Origin: Lachnospiraceae bacterium
GTDB taxonomy: Bacteria > Bacillota > Clostridia > Lachnospirales > Lachnospiraceae
DNA length: 8,399 nucleotides
Direction of reading: 5' to 3'
Assembly (NCBI GenBank): GCA_024695225.1
Contig: JAILIO010000169.1
Span: forward strand, 1 to 8,399
A model generated the notes under the pieces. It saw only the letters and a program-made list of their open reading frames with translations. It ran no database searches and was not told where the DNA came from. The translations under genes and the position numbers were made by a program. Positions 1 through 6,648 of this stretch are shown here, piece after piece (the first letter of the stretch is position 1; each line of letters begins with the position of its first letter).

Positions 1-809
1 TTCCCATGGAGGAAGCCAAACGTTTCGGCATCATGGTGACCGACGAAGAGCACCGCATCACGGATTTTGAAGAGAAACCCGAGCATCCTCATTCGAATCT
101 GGCATCCATGGGTATCTATATCTTCAGCTGGCCGGTTTTGAAAAATGCTCTTCTCACAAACAGAGAGCAGCCCGGACTGGACTTCGGAAAGCATGTGATC
201 CCCTGGTGCAAAGATCAGGGACACAGCCTTTTCGCATACGAGTTCAACGGCTACTGGAAGGATGTGGGAACCCTGCATTCCTATTGGGAAGCCAATATGG
301 GACTCATAGATATAGTGCCTGAGTTCAATCTGTATGAGGAGTACTGGAAGATATACACCACCGCGGTGAGCATTCCTCCCGCCTACCTGTCTCATGACTC
401 CGTGGCCGAGAGGACCATCGTGGGAGAGGGCTCTGGGATATACGGGCAGTGCTACAGTTCCATCATAGGCTGTGATGTGGTCATCGGAAAAGGGACTGTG
501 GTCAGGGACTCCATCATCATGAACGGCACAGTCATAAAAGATGGATGCGAACTGAACAAGTGTATAATAGCAGAGGACTGTGTGATCGGATCCAATGTGC
601 GTCTGGGGATCGGAGACGAAGCTCCCAACGACACGAACCCCAACATCTACAGCAACGGCATCGTCACCCTCGGGGACAAGACAGTGATACCCGACAATGT
701 GACAGTTGGTAAGAATACCGTTATTTACGGTGTGACTGATGAAAAAGACTACAAGGATATGTGCCTCCAGAGTGGAGGGTCCATAATAAAGGCAGGTGAT
801 GAAGATTGA
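1..809 (+). CDS. glgC: Glucose-1-phosphate adenylyltransferase, catalytic subunit (C-terminal part, 5' end outside window)
   Basis: Makes ADP-glucose and pyrophosphate from ATP and glucose-1-phosphate, the committed step of bacterial glycogen synthesis in the cytoplasm. The reading frame is open to the left edge, and the ATG at 6-8 falls inside the conserved segment ending in RFGIM, so it is internal; roughly 150 N-terminal residues, including the nucleotide-binding GG-rich motif, are missing. Visible are the glucose-1-phosphate-binding segment FEEKP (Lys codon 75-77), the conserved GYWKDVGTLHSYWEANM block, and then a C-terminal left-handed beta-helix of imperfect hexapeptide repeats (about 415-720, e.g. 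SIIGCDVVIGKGTVV), which in the family contributes to oligomerisation and allosteric control. It ends in TGA at 807-809, overlapping the glgD start by four bases, which implies translational coupling. The family assignment is secure. It is glgC rather than a second glgD because the visible motifs match the catalytic subunit and a typical glgD follows. Confidence 0.93.
   Translation, partial: PMEEAKRFGIMVTDEEHRITDFEEKPEHPHSNLASMGIYIFSWPVLKNALLTNREQPGLDFGKHVIPWCKDQGHSLFAYEFNGYWKDVGTLHSYWEANMGLIDIVPEFNLYEEYWKIYTTAVSIPPAYLSHDSVAERTIVGEGSGIYGQCYSSIIGCDVVIGKGTVVRDSIIMNGTVIKDGCELNKCIIAEDCVIGSNVRLGIGDEAPNDTNPNIYSNGIVTLGDKTVIPDNVTVGKNTVIYGVTDEKDYKDMCLQSGGSIIKAGDED
794..799 (+). promoter_or_regulatory. 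Ribosome binding site supporting the TTG start of glgD
   Basis: AGGTGA lies six bases before the TTG at 806. It supports that non-ATG start, which is also the only one that keeps the N-terminal IILAGG motif of the family. The site lies inside the last codons of glgC, so it is read by ribosomes finishing the upstream gene. Confidence 0.7.
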
Positions 810-1924
810 GAGCGATTGGGATAATACTTGCCGGCGGAAATAACCACAGGATCAGACAGCTGACCCAGGATCGCGCCGCATGCGCCATGCCGATAGCAGG
901 CAGTTACAGAAGTATAGATTTTGCACTCAGCAGTATGTCCAATTCCCATATCAGCAAGGTTGCTGTATTCACGCAGTACAATGCTGGCAGCCTGAATGAA
1001 CATCTGAGTTCTTCAAAGTGGTGGGATTTCGGACGTAAGCAGGGCGGACTTTTCATTTTCACCCCGGCGGTCACGGCCGAAAGCAATGCGTGGTACAGGG
1101 GAACCGCAGACGCCATGGCACAGAATATCTCTTACCTTAAGAACAGCCATGAGCCCTATGTGATCATTTCCTCAGGCGACTGCGTATACAAGATCGATTT
1201 CAACAAGCTTTTGGAATATCACATAGAGAAAAAGGCGGACATAACCGTGGTCTGCAAGGAGATGCCGGCGGAAGCTCCCGTGGAGAGGTTCGGTATAGTG
1301 AAGGTGGACCCGGACATGAGGATCAGGGAGTTTGAAGAGAAACCGGTGGTCGCCAGATCCAATATCGTGTCCTGCGGTATTTATGTTATCCGCAGAAGAC
1401 AGCTTATAGAGATGATAGAGCGCTGCACGGAAGAGGACCGTTATGATTTCGTCAGGGATATCCTTATCAGGTACAAGGATATGAAACAGATCAGCGCCTA
1501 TATGATGGATGAATATTGGAGCAACATCTCATCGGTGGACGACTATTTCCGGACCAATATGGACTTCCTGAAATCGGAGGTCAGGCAGTTCTTCTTCAAG
1601 CAGTATCCGGAGATAAGGACAAAAGTCGATGATCTGCCCCCTGCTAAGTTCAACGTGGGCTCACAGGTACACAACAGCCTTATCGCAGGCGGCAGCATAG
1701 TCAATGGAACAGTAGAGGATTCCATACTTTTTAGAAAGTCTTACATAGGGAATAACTGCTACATAAAGAATTCGATCATCCTGAACGATGTTTACATCGG
1801 AGACAATACTCATATTGAAAACTGCATAGTTGAGAGCCGCGGCACTATCCGTGCCAACTCCTACTACAAGGGAGAGAATGGAGTTCAGGTTGTGGTTGAG
1901 CATAATGAAAGGTATGTAATCTAG
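806..1924 (+). CDS. glgD: ADP-glucose pyrophosphorylase regulatory subunit GlgD
   Basis: Forms a hetero-oligomer with GlgC in Firmicutes; in the family it is poorly active or inactive alone and modulates GlgC kinetics and allosteric response. The product has 372 residues, the usual GlgD length. It keeps the nucleotidyltransferase fold (IILAGG at 6-11, then PIAGSYRSIDF and SSSKWWDFGRKQGGLF), but the catalytic signatures are altered as expected for GlgD: the GxGTRL-type loop reads GGNNHRI, and the RAKP motif reads RAAC, losing the lysine. An FEEKP sugar-phosphate segment remains. Residues from about 285 to 350 form a beta-helix of hexapeptide repeats (SLIAGGSIVNGTVEDSILF and following). The start is TTG at 806, chosen for the AGGTGA six bases upstream, the 4-base overlap with the glgC stop, and because the next in-frame ATG would remove the LAGG loop. 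A strong hairpin begins seven bases after the stop. Confidence 0.93.
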   Translation: MRAIGIILAGGNNHRIRQLTQDRAACAMPIAGSYRSIDFALSSMSNSHISKVAVFTQYNAGSLNEHLSSSKWWDFGRKQGGLFIFTPAVTAESNAWYRGTADAMAQNISYLKNSHEPYVIISSGDCVYKIDFNKLLEYHIEKKADITVVCKEMPAEAPVERFGIVKVDPDMRIREFEEKPVVARSNIVSCGIYVIRRRQLIEMIERCTEEDRYDFVRDILIRYKDMKQISAYMMDEYWSNISSVDDYFRTNMDFLKSEVRQFFFKQYPEIRTKVDDLPPAKFNVGSQVHNSLIAGGSIVNGTVEDSILFRKSYIGNNCYIKNSIILNDVYIGDNTHIENCIVESRGTIRANSYYKGENGVQVVVEHNERYVI

Positions 1925-1930
1925 GGACGT

Positions 1931-1962
1931 CAGAGATCCGGTACATAGTGTATCGGACTCTG
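1931..1962 (+). other. Strong RNA hairpin between glgD and spoVG (possible terminator or spoVG leader element)
   Basis: Bases 1931-1945 pair with 1949-1962: five pairs (CAGAG with CTCTG), one bulged A at 1936, then nine pairs (TCCGGTACA with TGTATCGGA, one G-U wobble at 1941/1953), closed by a three-base TAG loop. It starts seven bases after the glgD stop. The sequence after it (TTGTTGTGCTC) has only scattered T's, so it is at best a weak intrinsic terminator. It could instead protect the glgCD mRNA 3' end or act in the spoVG leader. The pairing is directly visible; the role is inferred. Confidence 0.6.
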
Positions 1963-2004
1963 TTGTTGTGCTCGCCGATCAGTCATCACTTCCTGAGGAT
2001 TACC

Positions 2005-2010
2005 GGAGGT
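2005..2010 (+). promoter_or_regulatory. Ribosome binding site of spoVG
   Basis: GGAGGT sits six bases before the ATG at 2017 and decides the spoVG start. The frame is open upstream to 1948, but no comparable site precedes the earlier ATG, and SpoVG homologues begin at this MNVTDVRLR. The GGA of this site is also part of a 7-base complement to the 5' arm of the hairpin at 1931-1962. Confidence 0.85.
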
Positions 2011-2016
2011 AGAATT

Positions 2017-2286
2017 ATGAATGTAACTGACGTCCGGCTGAGGAAGATCATTGACAGCGGAAAACTCAAGGCAGTGGCATCGATCACGATAGACAATGTC
2101 TTCGTGGTCCATGACATCAAGGTGATCGAAGGGGATAAAGGCCTTTTCATCGCCATGCCGAGCAAGAAGTCCACGGATGGTGAATACAGGGATATCGCGC
2201 ACCCTATCGATTCCGATACCCGCGCATCCCTGCAGAAGCTTATCCTGGACGAGTATCAGAAAGAGGAGACCCAGTCCCAGGACTGA
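2017..2286 (+). CDS. spoVG: SpoVG family nucleic-acid-binding regulator
   Basis: The product has 89 residues, within the family range of roughly 84 to 100. It closely follows the SpoVG pattern: VTDVRLR at the N-terminus, then ASITIDNVFVVHDIKVI, GLFIAMPSKK, and RDIAHPI. SpoVG was named for a Bacillus subtilis sporulation and septation phenotype; homologues in Staphylococcus, Listeria and Borrelia bind DNA or RNA and act as global regulators in the cytoplasm. The family fold is a small beta-rich domain with a C-terminal helix, here around residues 68-83, followed by a short charged tail. The ATG at 2017 has a near-perfect Shine-Dalgarno. A presence outside sporulation contexts is common, so the gene alone does not prove that this organism sporulates. 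I found no convincing sigma-H promoter immediately upstream; the gene may be read through from glgCD or use a promoter I cannot recognise. Confidence 0.95.
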   Translation: MNVTDVRLRKIIDSGKLKAVASITIDNVFVVHDIKVIEGDKGLFIAMPSKKSTDGEYRDIAHPIDSDTRASLQKLILDEYQKEETQSQD

Positions 2287-2296
2287 TATCTTTTTT
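2272..2296 (+). terminator. Weak terminator-like hairpin and T-run at the end of spoVG
   Basis: CAGTC (2272-2276) pairs with GACTG (2281-2285) over a CCAG loop, spanning the spoVG stop. A run of six T's follows at 2291-2296 after ATATC. The five-pair stem and the gap before the T's make this a weak or leaky terminator at best; with pth starting 33 bases after the spoVG stop, read-through is expected. Confidence 0.3.
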
Positions 2297-2318
2297 CTGA
2301 GAGGGGAACCATCTCGGA

Positions 2319-2921
2319 ATGCTGATAGTAGTCGGTCTCGGAAACCCCGGGACCGAATATACGGGTACAAGGCATAATACAGGGTTTATGGTGGTTGACG
2401 ACTTTGTCAGATCGACAATGGCGTCGAATTTTCGTGCCAGTAAAGACCTGAGGGCAGAGATATCGGAGGTCAGGATCGGCGGTGAAAAGGTGCTGATAAT
2501 GAAACCGGTGACTTTCATGAATCTGTCCGGTGACGCGGTTCTGCAGGCGGTGAATTATTACAAGGTTGATCCGCTTGATGAGCTTGTTGTTGTATGCGAC
2601 GATATACACCTGGATATGGGACGTATCAGGATCCGAAAGAAGGGTTCCGACGGAGGCCATAACGGTCTCAAGGATATAATGGGTAAACTGGGGACCAACA
2701 ACTTCCCGCGGGTGCGGGTGGGGGTTGGGGAAGTACCGGAACGCTTCTCTCAAGTGGACTGGGTTTTATCAAGGTTCACGCAGGATGAGACAGGCATAAT
2801 GGAGGATGCGTGTGTGAAGGCTGCAAAAGCTATAGAAGTGATGGCAATGGATGGCATCGATCGGGCTATGAATCAGTTTAACGAGAAACCCACCCCTGAA
2901 AAGAAAGGGGGCGCTGATTGA
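2319..2921 (+). CDS. pth: Peptidyl-tRNA hydrolase (Pth, bacterial type)
   Basis: Cleaves the ester bond of peptidyl-tRNA released from stalled ribosomes, freeing tRNA for reuse; an essential cytoplasmic monomer in most bacteria. The product has 200 residues, the usual size. Family motifs are all present: VGLGNPG at 5-11, TRHNTGF at 17-23, KPVTFMNLSG at 62-71, VVCDDIHL at 91-98 and GGHNGL at 112-117. By comparison with the E. coli enzyme, the catalytic histidine is His19 and the substrate-binding residues are Asn9, Asn68, Asp94 and Asn115; none is missing. The ATG at 2319 starts directly at the family's usual N-terminus (MLIVVGLGNPG). The GAGGGG at 2301-2306 is a rather distant Shine-Dalgarno (12 bases), apparently in the loop of a small hairpin. 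The stop TGA overlaps the mfd start by four bases, and pth-mfd adjacency is common in Firmicutes. Confidence 0.96.
   Translation: MLIVVGLGNPGTEYTGTRHNTGFMVVDDFVRSTMASNFRASKDLRAEISEVRIGGEKVLIMKPVTFMNLSGDAVLQAVNYYKVDPLDELVVVCDDIHLDMGRIRIRKKGSDGGHNGLKDIMGKLGTNNFPRVRVGVGEVPERFSQVDWVLSRFTQDETGIMEDACVKAAKAIEVMAMDGIDRAMNQFNEKPTPEKKGGAD
2907..2911 (+). promoter_or_regulatory. Ribosome binding site supporting the TTG start of mfd
   Basis: A purine-rich AAAGGGGG tract ends six bases before the TTG at 2918 and supports that start. It lies in the last codons of pth and can pair with CCCCT at 2893-2897, so access may depend on translation of pth. Confidence 0.7.
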
Positions 2922-5900
2922 AGGCGGTTTCGCGCCCAATAAGCGAAATTCCGGATTTTGATAAATTAAAAGATGGCAAAGCAAAATTAATACAACTGAC
3001 CGGCGTGACAAATGCCTCTAAAGCCTGTGTCATAGATGCTCTTTCTTCTGAAAGACAGGCCAGGCTCATCATCGCAAGTGATGATGTGTCTATCCGCGAA
3101 TTTTATATGGATCTCTCGTACTTCGAAGACGATGTGCTTGTGTACCCCGCAAAAGACATGATCTTTTACGAGGCAGATGTGCATGGGTCCCTTGGGGATG
3201 CGCAGAGGACAGCATGTCTGAAACGACTGGTCAGAGGGGACCGGGTGACAGTGGTGACAAGTCCCGGAAGCCTTCTCACCCCCCAGATGAAGCCGGAAGC
3301 CTGGGCTTCACAAAGTATTTCCCTGAGCCGCGGTGAAACAGCTGACATCGATAAGATCGTAAGGCAGCTGGTCTCCATAGGTTATATAAGAAGTTCCATG
3401 GCTGAAGAACCCGGGCAGTTCGCTGTGCGGGGCGGTATTGTTGACATTTTTGGCCTGACAGATGAAAACCCTGTGAGGATAGAATTCTGGGGAGATGATG
3501 TGGACCGGATCACGGTTTTTGACCCGGAAAGCCAGAGATCCCTGGAAAATCTGGAGAGCACTCTGATCTACCCCGCGGCCAGTCTTGTGCTCACAGAAGA
3601 TGACATCACAAGAGGCCTGGAAAAAATATCCGATGAAGCAGAAAAAACCATCGGCGAATTGAGGGGCAGCTTCAGGACAAAAGAAGCCCACAGGCTGAAA
3701 AAGTATGTGAAAGAGGTCACGGAAAGCATAAGGGATATGGGCAATTCACCCGGAAGGGGGACCATAGAAAGCCTTATCCGTTACTTCCACAGCGATGTGT
3801 CAAATCTGATAGATTACTTTCCTGAAGATACAGCCATATTCTTTGATGAGCCCGGAAGGGTCCTGGAGGAAAACAGGACCATCTATTCTGAATTCATCGG
3901 GAGCATGGAGCGAAGGATAGAGGGAGGGGCGTGTCTCCCGGGACAGAGAGATCTGCTGTTCACTGAGGAGGAATCCAGGGAATCCCTGAATGGCAGAAGA
4001 AAATATTTCCTCTCGGTGCTGGATCAGAAGCTCGAACTGATAACACCTGAGATCAAGACGGATCTTTCATCCAGACGTATCATGTCCTTCAACAAGGATT
4101 ACAACACCCTTGTGTCTGAACTTAAAAAGTACAACAAAGAAAAATATTCGGTCATGTTGTTTACATCCTCCAAATACAGGGCAGAAAGGCTGGCGGAGGA
4201 TCTTGTGGACCATGAGATACGGGCTGTGGTGGCGAGGGATCCCGACAGGAATCCGGTTCCCGGCGAGGTTGAGATCATCCCCGGACAGCTTTCCTATGGA
4301 TTTGAATTCCCTCTTTTGAAATATGCGGTGCTCACTGAAAATGATATCTTCGGCAGGCATATAAAGCGCAGGGTAAAGAAGTATGACGGCGGGACCAGGA
4401 TAAGAGATGTCTCGGATCTCCGGATAGGGGATTACGTGGTGCACGAAAGCCACGGACTGGGCATATACAGAGGGATCGAAGGGATAAGCGTAGACAACTG
4501 CCTCAGGGATTACATGAAACTGGAGTACAGGGACAACGGCATATTATATGTGCCGGTGAGTTCCCTGGACCTGATCCAGAAATATGTTTCCGGGGACAGC
4601 GGCGCCGATCCCAAACTGTCCAGGCTTGGTGGACAGGAGTGGGCCAGGACCAGAGCAAAAGCCAAGGAATCCGCTTACAGTGTGGCCAGGGATCTTGTGA
4701 AACTCTATGCTGACAGGCTCAATTCCAAAGGATTTGAGTACAGTCAGGACACTCCCTGGCAGAAGGAATTTGAGGAATTGTTCCCCTATGAAGTCACGGA
4801 GGGACAGGCGTCTGCCATCGAGGATACCAAACGGGATATGGAGTCCGGAAGGATCATGGACAGACTGATCCTGGGGGATGTGGGCTTTGGAAAGACCGAG
4901 GTGGCCATCAGAGCCGCATTTAAGGCTGTTCAGGACAACAAGCAGGTCGCGTTCCTGGTCCCCACAACGATCCTGGCCCAGCAGCATTACAATACCCTGG
5001 CGGACAGGTTTAAAAATTATCCCGTGAATATAGGACTGTTATCCCGGTTCCGGACGGTGACGGAACAAAAGAAAACCGTAAAGAAGCTTAAAGAGGGCGA
5101 GGTTGATATAGTTGTGGGAACCCACCGCCTGCTTTCCAAAGATGTGGTCTTCAAGGATCTGGGACTCCTGATAATAGACGAGGAACAGAGATTCGGCGTG
5201 GCCCACAAGGAGAAGATAAAGAAACTCAAAAAGAATGTGGATGTGCTGACCCTTTCAGCCACCCCCATACCCCGCACCCTCCACATGTCCATGGCGGGGA
5301 TCAGAGATATCAGTCTTTTGCTGGAACCACCGGAGGACAGGACTTCCATACAGACCTTTGTGACTGAATTTGACGAAGAGATAGTGAGAGAGGCCGTACA
5401 ACGGGAACTGAGGAGGAGAGGACAGGTTTATTTTGTCCATAATTCCATAAATAATATAGCTGAGGTCACGGAAATGATCAGGGCCGCCTGCCCCGACGCA
5501 GTGGTGGAATATGCCCATGGACGCATGGATGAGCGGGAACTGGAGAGGATAATGTACGATTTCGTCTCCGCAAATATCGATGTTCTGGTGTCCACCACCA
5601 TCGTGGAATCGGGGCTGGACATACCAAATGTGAATACTATAATCGTGGACTGCTCCGAGCGCCTGGGGCTTTCCCAGCTGTACCAGCTCAGGGGACGGGT
5701 CGGCAGGAGCAGCCGGACTGCCTATGCGTTTTTTATGTACCGCAAGGACAGGATGCTCAAGGAGACGGCAGAAAAGAGGCTGGAAGCCATACAGGAATTC
5801 ACGGATCTTGGAAGCGGCTATAAGATAGCCATGAAAGACCTGGAGATAAGGGGAGCCGGGAATGTGCTGGGGCACAGTCAGTCCGGACATATGCAGGCTG

Positions 5901-6442
5901 TGGGCTACGATCTCTATATAAGGATGCTGAACCGGGCGGTAAAGGATCTCAAAGGGGAAAAGCCCGAAAAAGATTTTGAAACGGTGGTAGACCTCAAGAT
6001 AGATGCATTTATCCCGGATGAGTACATATCTTCCCGGTCTGTGAAGCTCTCCGTGTACCGTGAGATCGCAGACACCTCCACAGAAGAGCAGAAAAAGGAT
6101 ATGGAAGATGAACTGGAGGACAGGTTTGGCACCATTCCCGAGAGCGTCATGAACCTTCTCAGGATATCTCTCATAAGGGAAAAAGCCCATGCTCTTTACA
6201 TGTCGGAAGTCAGGGGCGGAGACGGCAGTATCACCATGAAATTCCTGTCTGACGCGGAGCTTAAGGGGAATGAACTTCCGAGAGTGCTGAGAGAGGGCAA
6301 CGGGCACCTGACACTCAGGATGAAGGGAACTCCTGCTCTCATTTACACCTATGAAACCGGATCGGACCCCGAAAAGGAGGCCCGGACCGTTCTTTCCGGA
6401 CTCGAAGATGTAATGGATATCTGTCTAAAATATCTTCTGTAA
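2918..6442 (+). CDS. mfd: Transcription-repair coupling factor Mfd
   Basis: A DNA translocase that binds RNA polymerase stalled at lesions, pushes it off and recruits UvrA for nucleotide excision repair. At 1174 residues it is full length (E. coli 1148). In order: a UvrB-like N-terminal module (about 1-340) whose P-loop position reads GVTNASKA at 29-36 and lacks Walker residues, as usual for Mfd, with GQFAVRGGIVDIF around Arg171 in the UvrA-contacting region; the RNA-polymerase-interacting domain around 490-560 (DYVVHESHGLGIYRG at 505-519); the RecG-like motor with Walker A GDVGFGKT (653-660, Lys659), DEEQ box (754-757), SATPIPRTL from 780 and QLYQLRGRVGR (920-930); the TRG segment (about 972-1008, DLEIRGAGNVLG at 974-985); and the C-terminal TRCF domain from about 1022. 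The TTG start at 2918 has a good Shine-Dalgarno and overlaps the pth stop; the next in-frame ATG would cost over 60 residues of conserved domain. No frameshift or missing motor residue was seen. Confidence 0.97.
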   Translation: MKAVSRPISEIPDFDKLKDGKAKLIQLTGVTNASKACVIDALSSERQARLIIASDDVSIREFYMDLSYFEDDVLVYPAKDMIFYEADVHGSLGDAQRTACLKRLVRGDRVTVVTSPGSLLTPQMKPEAWASQSISLSRGETADIDKIVRQLVSIGYIRSSMAEEPGQFAVRGGIVDIFGLTDENPVRIEFWGDDVDRITVFDPESQRSLENLESTLIYPAASLVLTEDDITRGLEKISDEAEKTIGELRGSFRTKEAHRLKKYVKEVTESIRDMGNSPGRGTIESLIRYFHSDVSNLIDYFPEDTAIFFDEPGRVLEENRTIYSEFIGSMERRIEGGACLPGQRDLLFTEEESRESLNGRRKYFLSVLDQKLELITPEIKTDLSSRRIMSFNKDYNTLVSELKKYNKEKYSVMLFTSSKYRAERLAEDLVDHEIRAVVARDPDRNPVPGEVEIIPGQLSYGFEFPLLKYAVLTENDIFGRHIKRRVKKYDGGTRIRDVSDLRIGDYVVHESHGLGIYRGIEGISVDNCLRDYMKLEYRDNGILYVPVSSLDLIQKYVSGDSGADPKLSRLGGQEWARTRAKAKESAYSVARDLVKLYADRLNSKGFEYSQDTPWQKEFEELFPYEVTEGQASAIEDTKRDMESGRIMDRLILGDVGFGKTEVAIRAAFKAVQDNKQVAFLVPTTILAQQHYNTLADRFKNYPVNIGLLSRFRTVTEQKKTVKKLKEGEVDIVVGTHRLLSKDVVFKDLGLLIIDEEQRFGVAHKEKIKKLKKNVDVLTLSATPIPRTLHMSMAGIRDISLLLEPPEDRTSIQTFVTEFDEEIVREAVQRELRRRGQVYFVHNSINNIAEVTEMIRAACPDAVVEYAHGRMDERELERIMYDFVSANIDVLVSTTIVESGLDIPNVNTIIVDCSERLGLSQLYQLRGRVGRSSRTAYAFFMYRKDRMLKETAEKRLEAIQEFTDLGSGYKIAMKDLEIRGAGNVLGHSQSGHMQAVGYDLYIRMLNRAVKDLKGEKPEKDFETVVDLKIDAFIPDEYISSRSVKLSVYREIADTSTEEQKKDMEDELEDRFGTIPESVMNLLRISLIREKAHALYMSEVRGGDGSITMKFLSDAELKGNELPRVLREGNGHLTLRMKGTPALIYTYETGSDPEKEARTVLSGLEDVMDICLKYLL

Positions 6443-6446
6443 AGGC

Positions 6447-6464
6447 AGGTCCATACAGGGACCT
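6447..6464 (+). other. Small hairpin just after mfd
   Basis: AGGTCC (6447-6452) pairs perfectly with GGACCT (6459-6464) over a six-base loop, starting five bases after the mfd stop. No T-run follows, so it is not a terminator by itself; it may stabilise the mRNA 3' end or be incidental. Confidence 0.35.
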
Positions 6465-6481
6465 CATTCATAAAGGCTGAT

Positions 6482-6539
6482 CTGTATAAGCCCCTTTTCC
6501 CACGAAGGATCAGGGGTGAGATACAGTTCACATTTTTTT
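6482..6539 (+). terminator. Probable intrinsic terminator of mfd
   Basis: CTGTAT (6482-6487) pairs with ATACAG (6521-6526) and, inside it, CCCCT (6491-6495) pairs with AGGGG (6512-6516), with a possible extra TCC/GGA pair set (6498-6500 with 6507-6509) at the tip. Six bases later comes a run of seven T's (6533-6539). The stem is interrupted and the T-run is displaced, so efficiency may be moderate, but this is the best termination signal between mfd and htrA. Confidence 0.5.
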
Positions 6540-6563
6540 CACATCTTTTACAAAATTTGAACA
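6527..6563 (+). promoter_or_regulatory. Direct repeats TTCACA spaced 11 bp, possible response-regulator site
   Basis: TTCACA occurs at 6527-6532 and 6538-6543, one helical turn apart, with weaker relatives TTTACA (6547-6552) and TGAACA (6558-6563), themselves 11 bp apart. Hexamer-N5-hexamer direct repeats are the usual target form of OmpR/PhoB-family regulators; CssR in Bacillus and CiaR in Streptococcus, both of that family, control htrA genes. The second repeat coincides with the candidate -35 box. The repeats are visible; the regulator is inference. Confidence 0.35.
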
Positions 6564-6567
6564 TAAT
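6538..6567 (+). promoter_or_regulatory. Candidate sigma-A promoter of htrA
   Basis: TTCACA at 6538-6543 (five of six match to TTGACA) is followed after 18 bases by CATAAT at 6562-6567 (five of six match to TATAAT). Transcription would begin near 6574, giving a leader of about 90 bases before the htrA ATG. It lies directly after the mfd terminator candidate. The spacing is one base above optimum. The AT-rich surroundings offer another -10-like box (TATCAT at 6575-6580), but that lacks a good -35. Confidence 0.5.
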
Positions 6568-6609
6568 GAGTCTTTATCATCATCGGCATAACAGAGATCA
6601 AATACATAA

Positions 6610-6648
6610 GTCCTGCGCTGTACACTACATCAGACATGGCGACGGGAC
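6610..6648 (+). other. Hairpin in the htrA leader ending just before the Shine-Dalgarno
   Basis: GTCCTGCGC (6610-6618) pairs with GCGACGGGAC (6639-6648) with one bulged A at 6642 and one wobble; three more pairs (two wobble) continue inward to 6621/6636, leaving a 14-base loop. The structure stops three bases before the AAAGGGG ribosome binding site (6651-6657), six bases from the ATG at 6664. It could affect translation or mRNA stability; no known riboswitch class is recognised. Confidence 0.35.

Noticed and set aside
6..809. Reading the ATG at 6 as a true start giving a short 267-residue protein
   Set aside because: The frame is open to the window edge, the ATG lies within a conserved GlgC segment just before RFGIM, and the catalytic N-terminal domain would be lost.
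1994..2015. Sigma-H-like elements (AGGATT and GAAT) before spoVG, as in Bacillus subtilis
   Set aside because: The spacing is only about 10 bases, and both elements overlap the Shine-Dalgarno, so a transcript from there would start inside the gene and lack a ribosome binding site.
1948..2016. Extended N-terminus for SpoVG from an ATG at 1948
   Set aside because: The extra residues match nothing in SpoVG, the ATG lies inside the 1931-1962 hairpin with no ribosome binding site, and the ATG at 2017 has a near-ideal one.
2177..2377. 66-codon plus-strand frame across the spoVG-pth junction
   Set aside because: It overlaps the 3' half of spoVG and the 5' end of pth out of frame, has no ribosome binding site, and has no recognisable motif.
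5255..6307. 350-codon open frame on the minus strand inside mfd
   Set aside because: It lies wholly antisense to conserved Mfd motor and TRG regions, its predicted protein resembles no family I know, and no Shine-Dalgarno precedes its start. It is a shadow of the mfd codon pattern.
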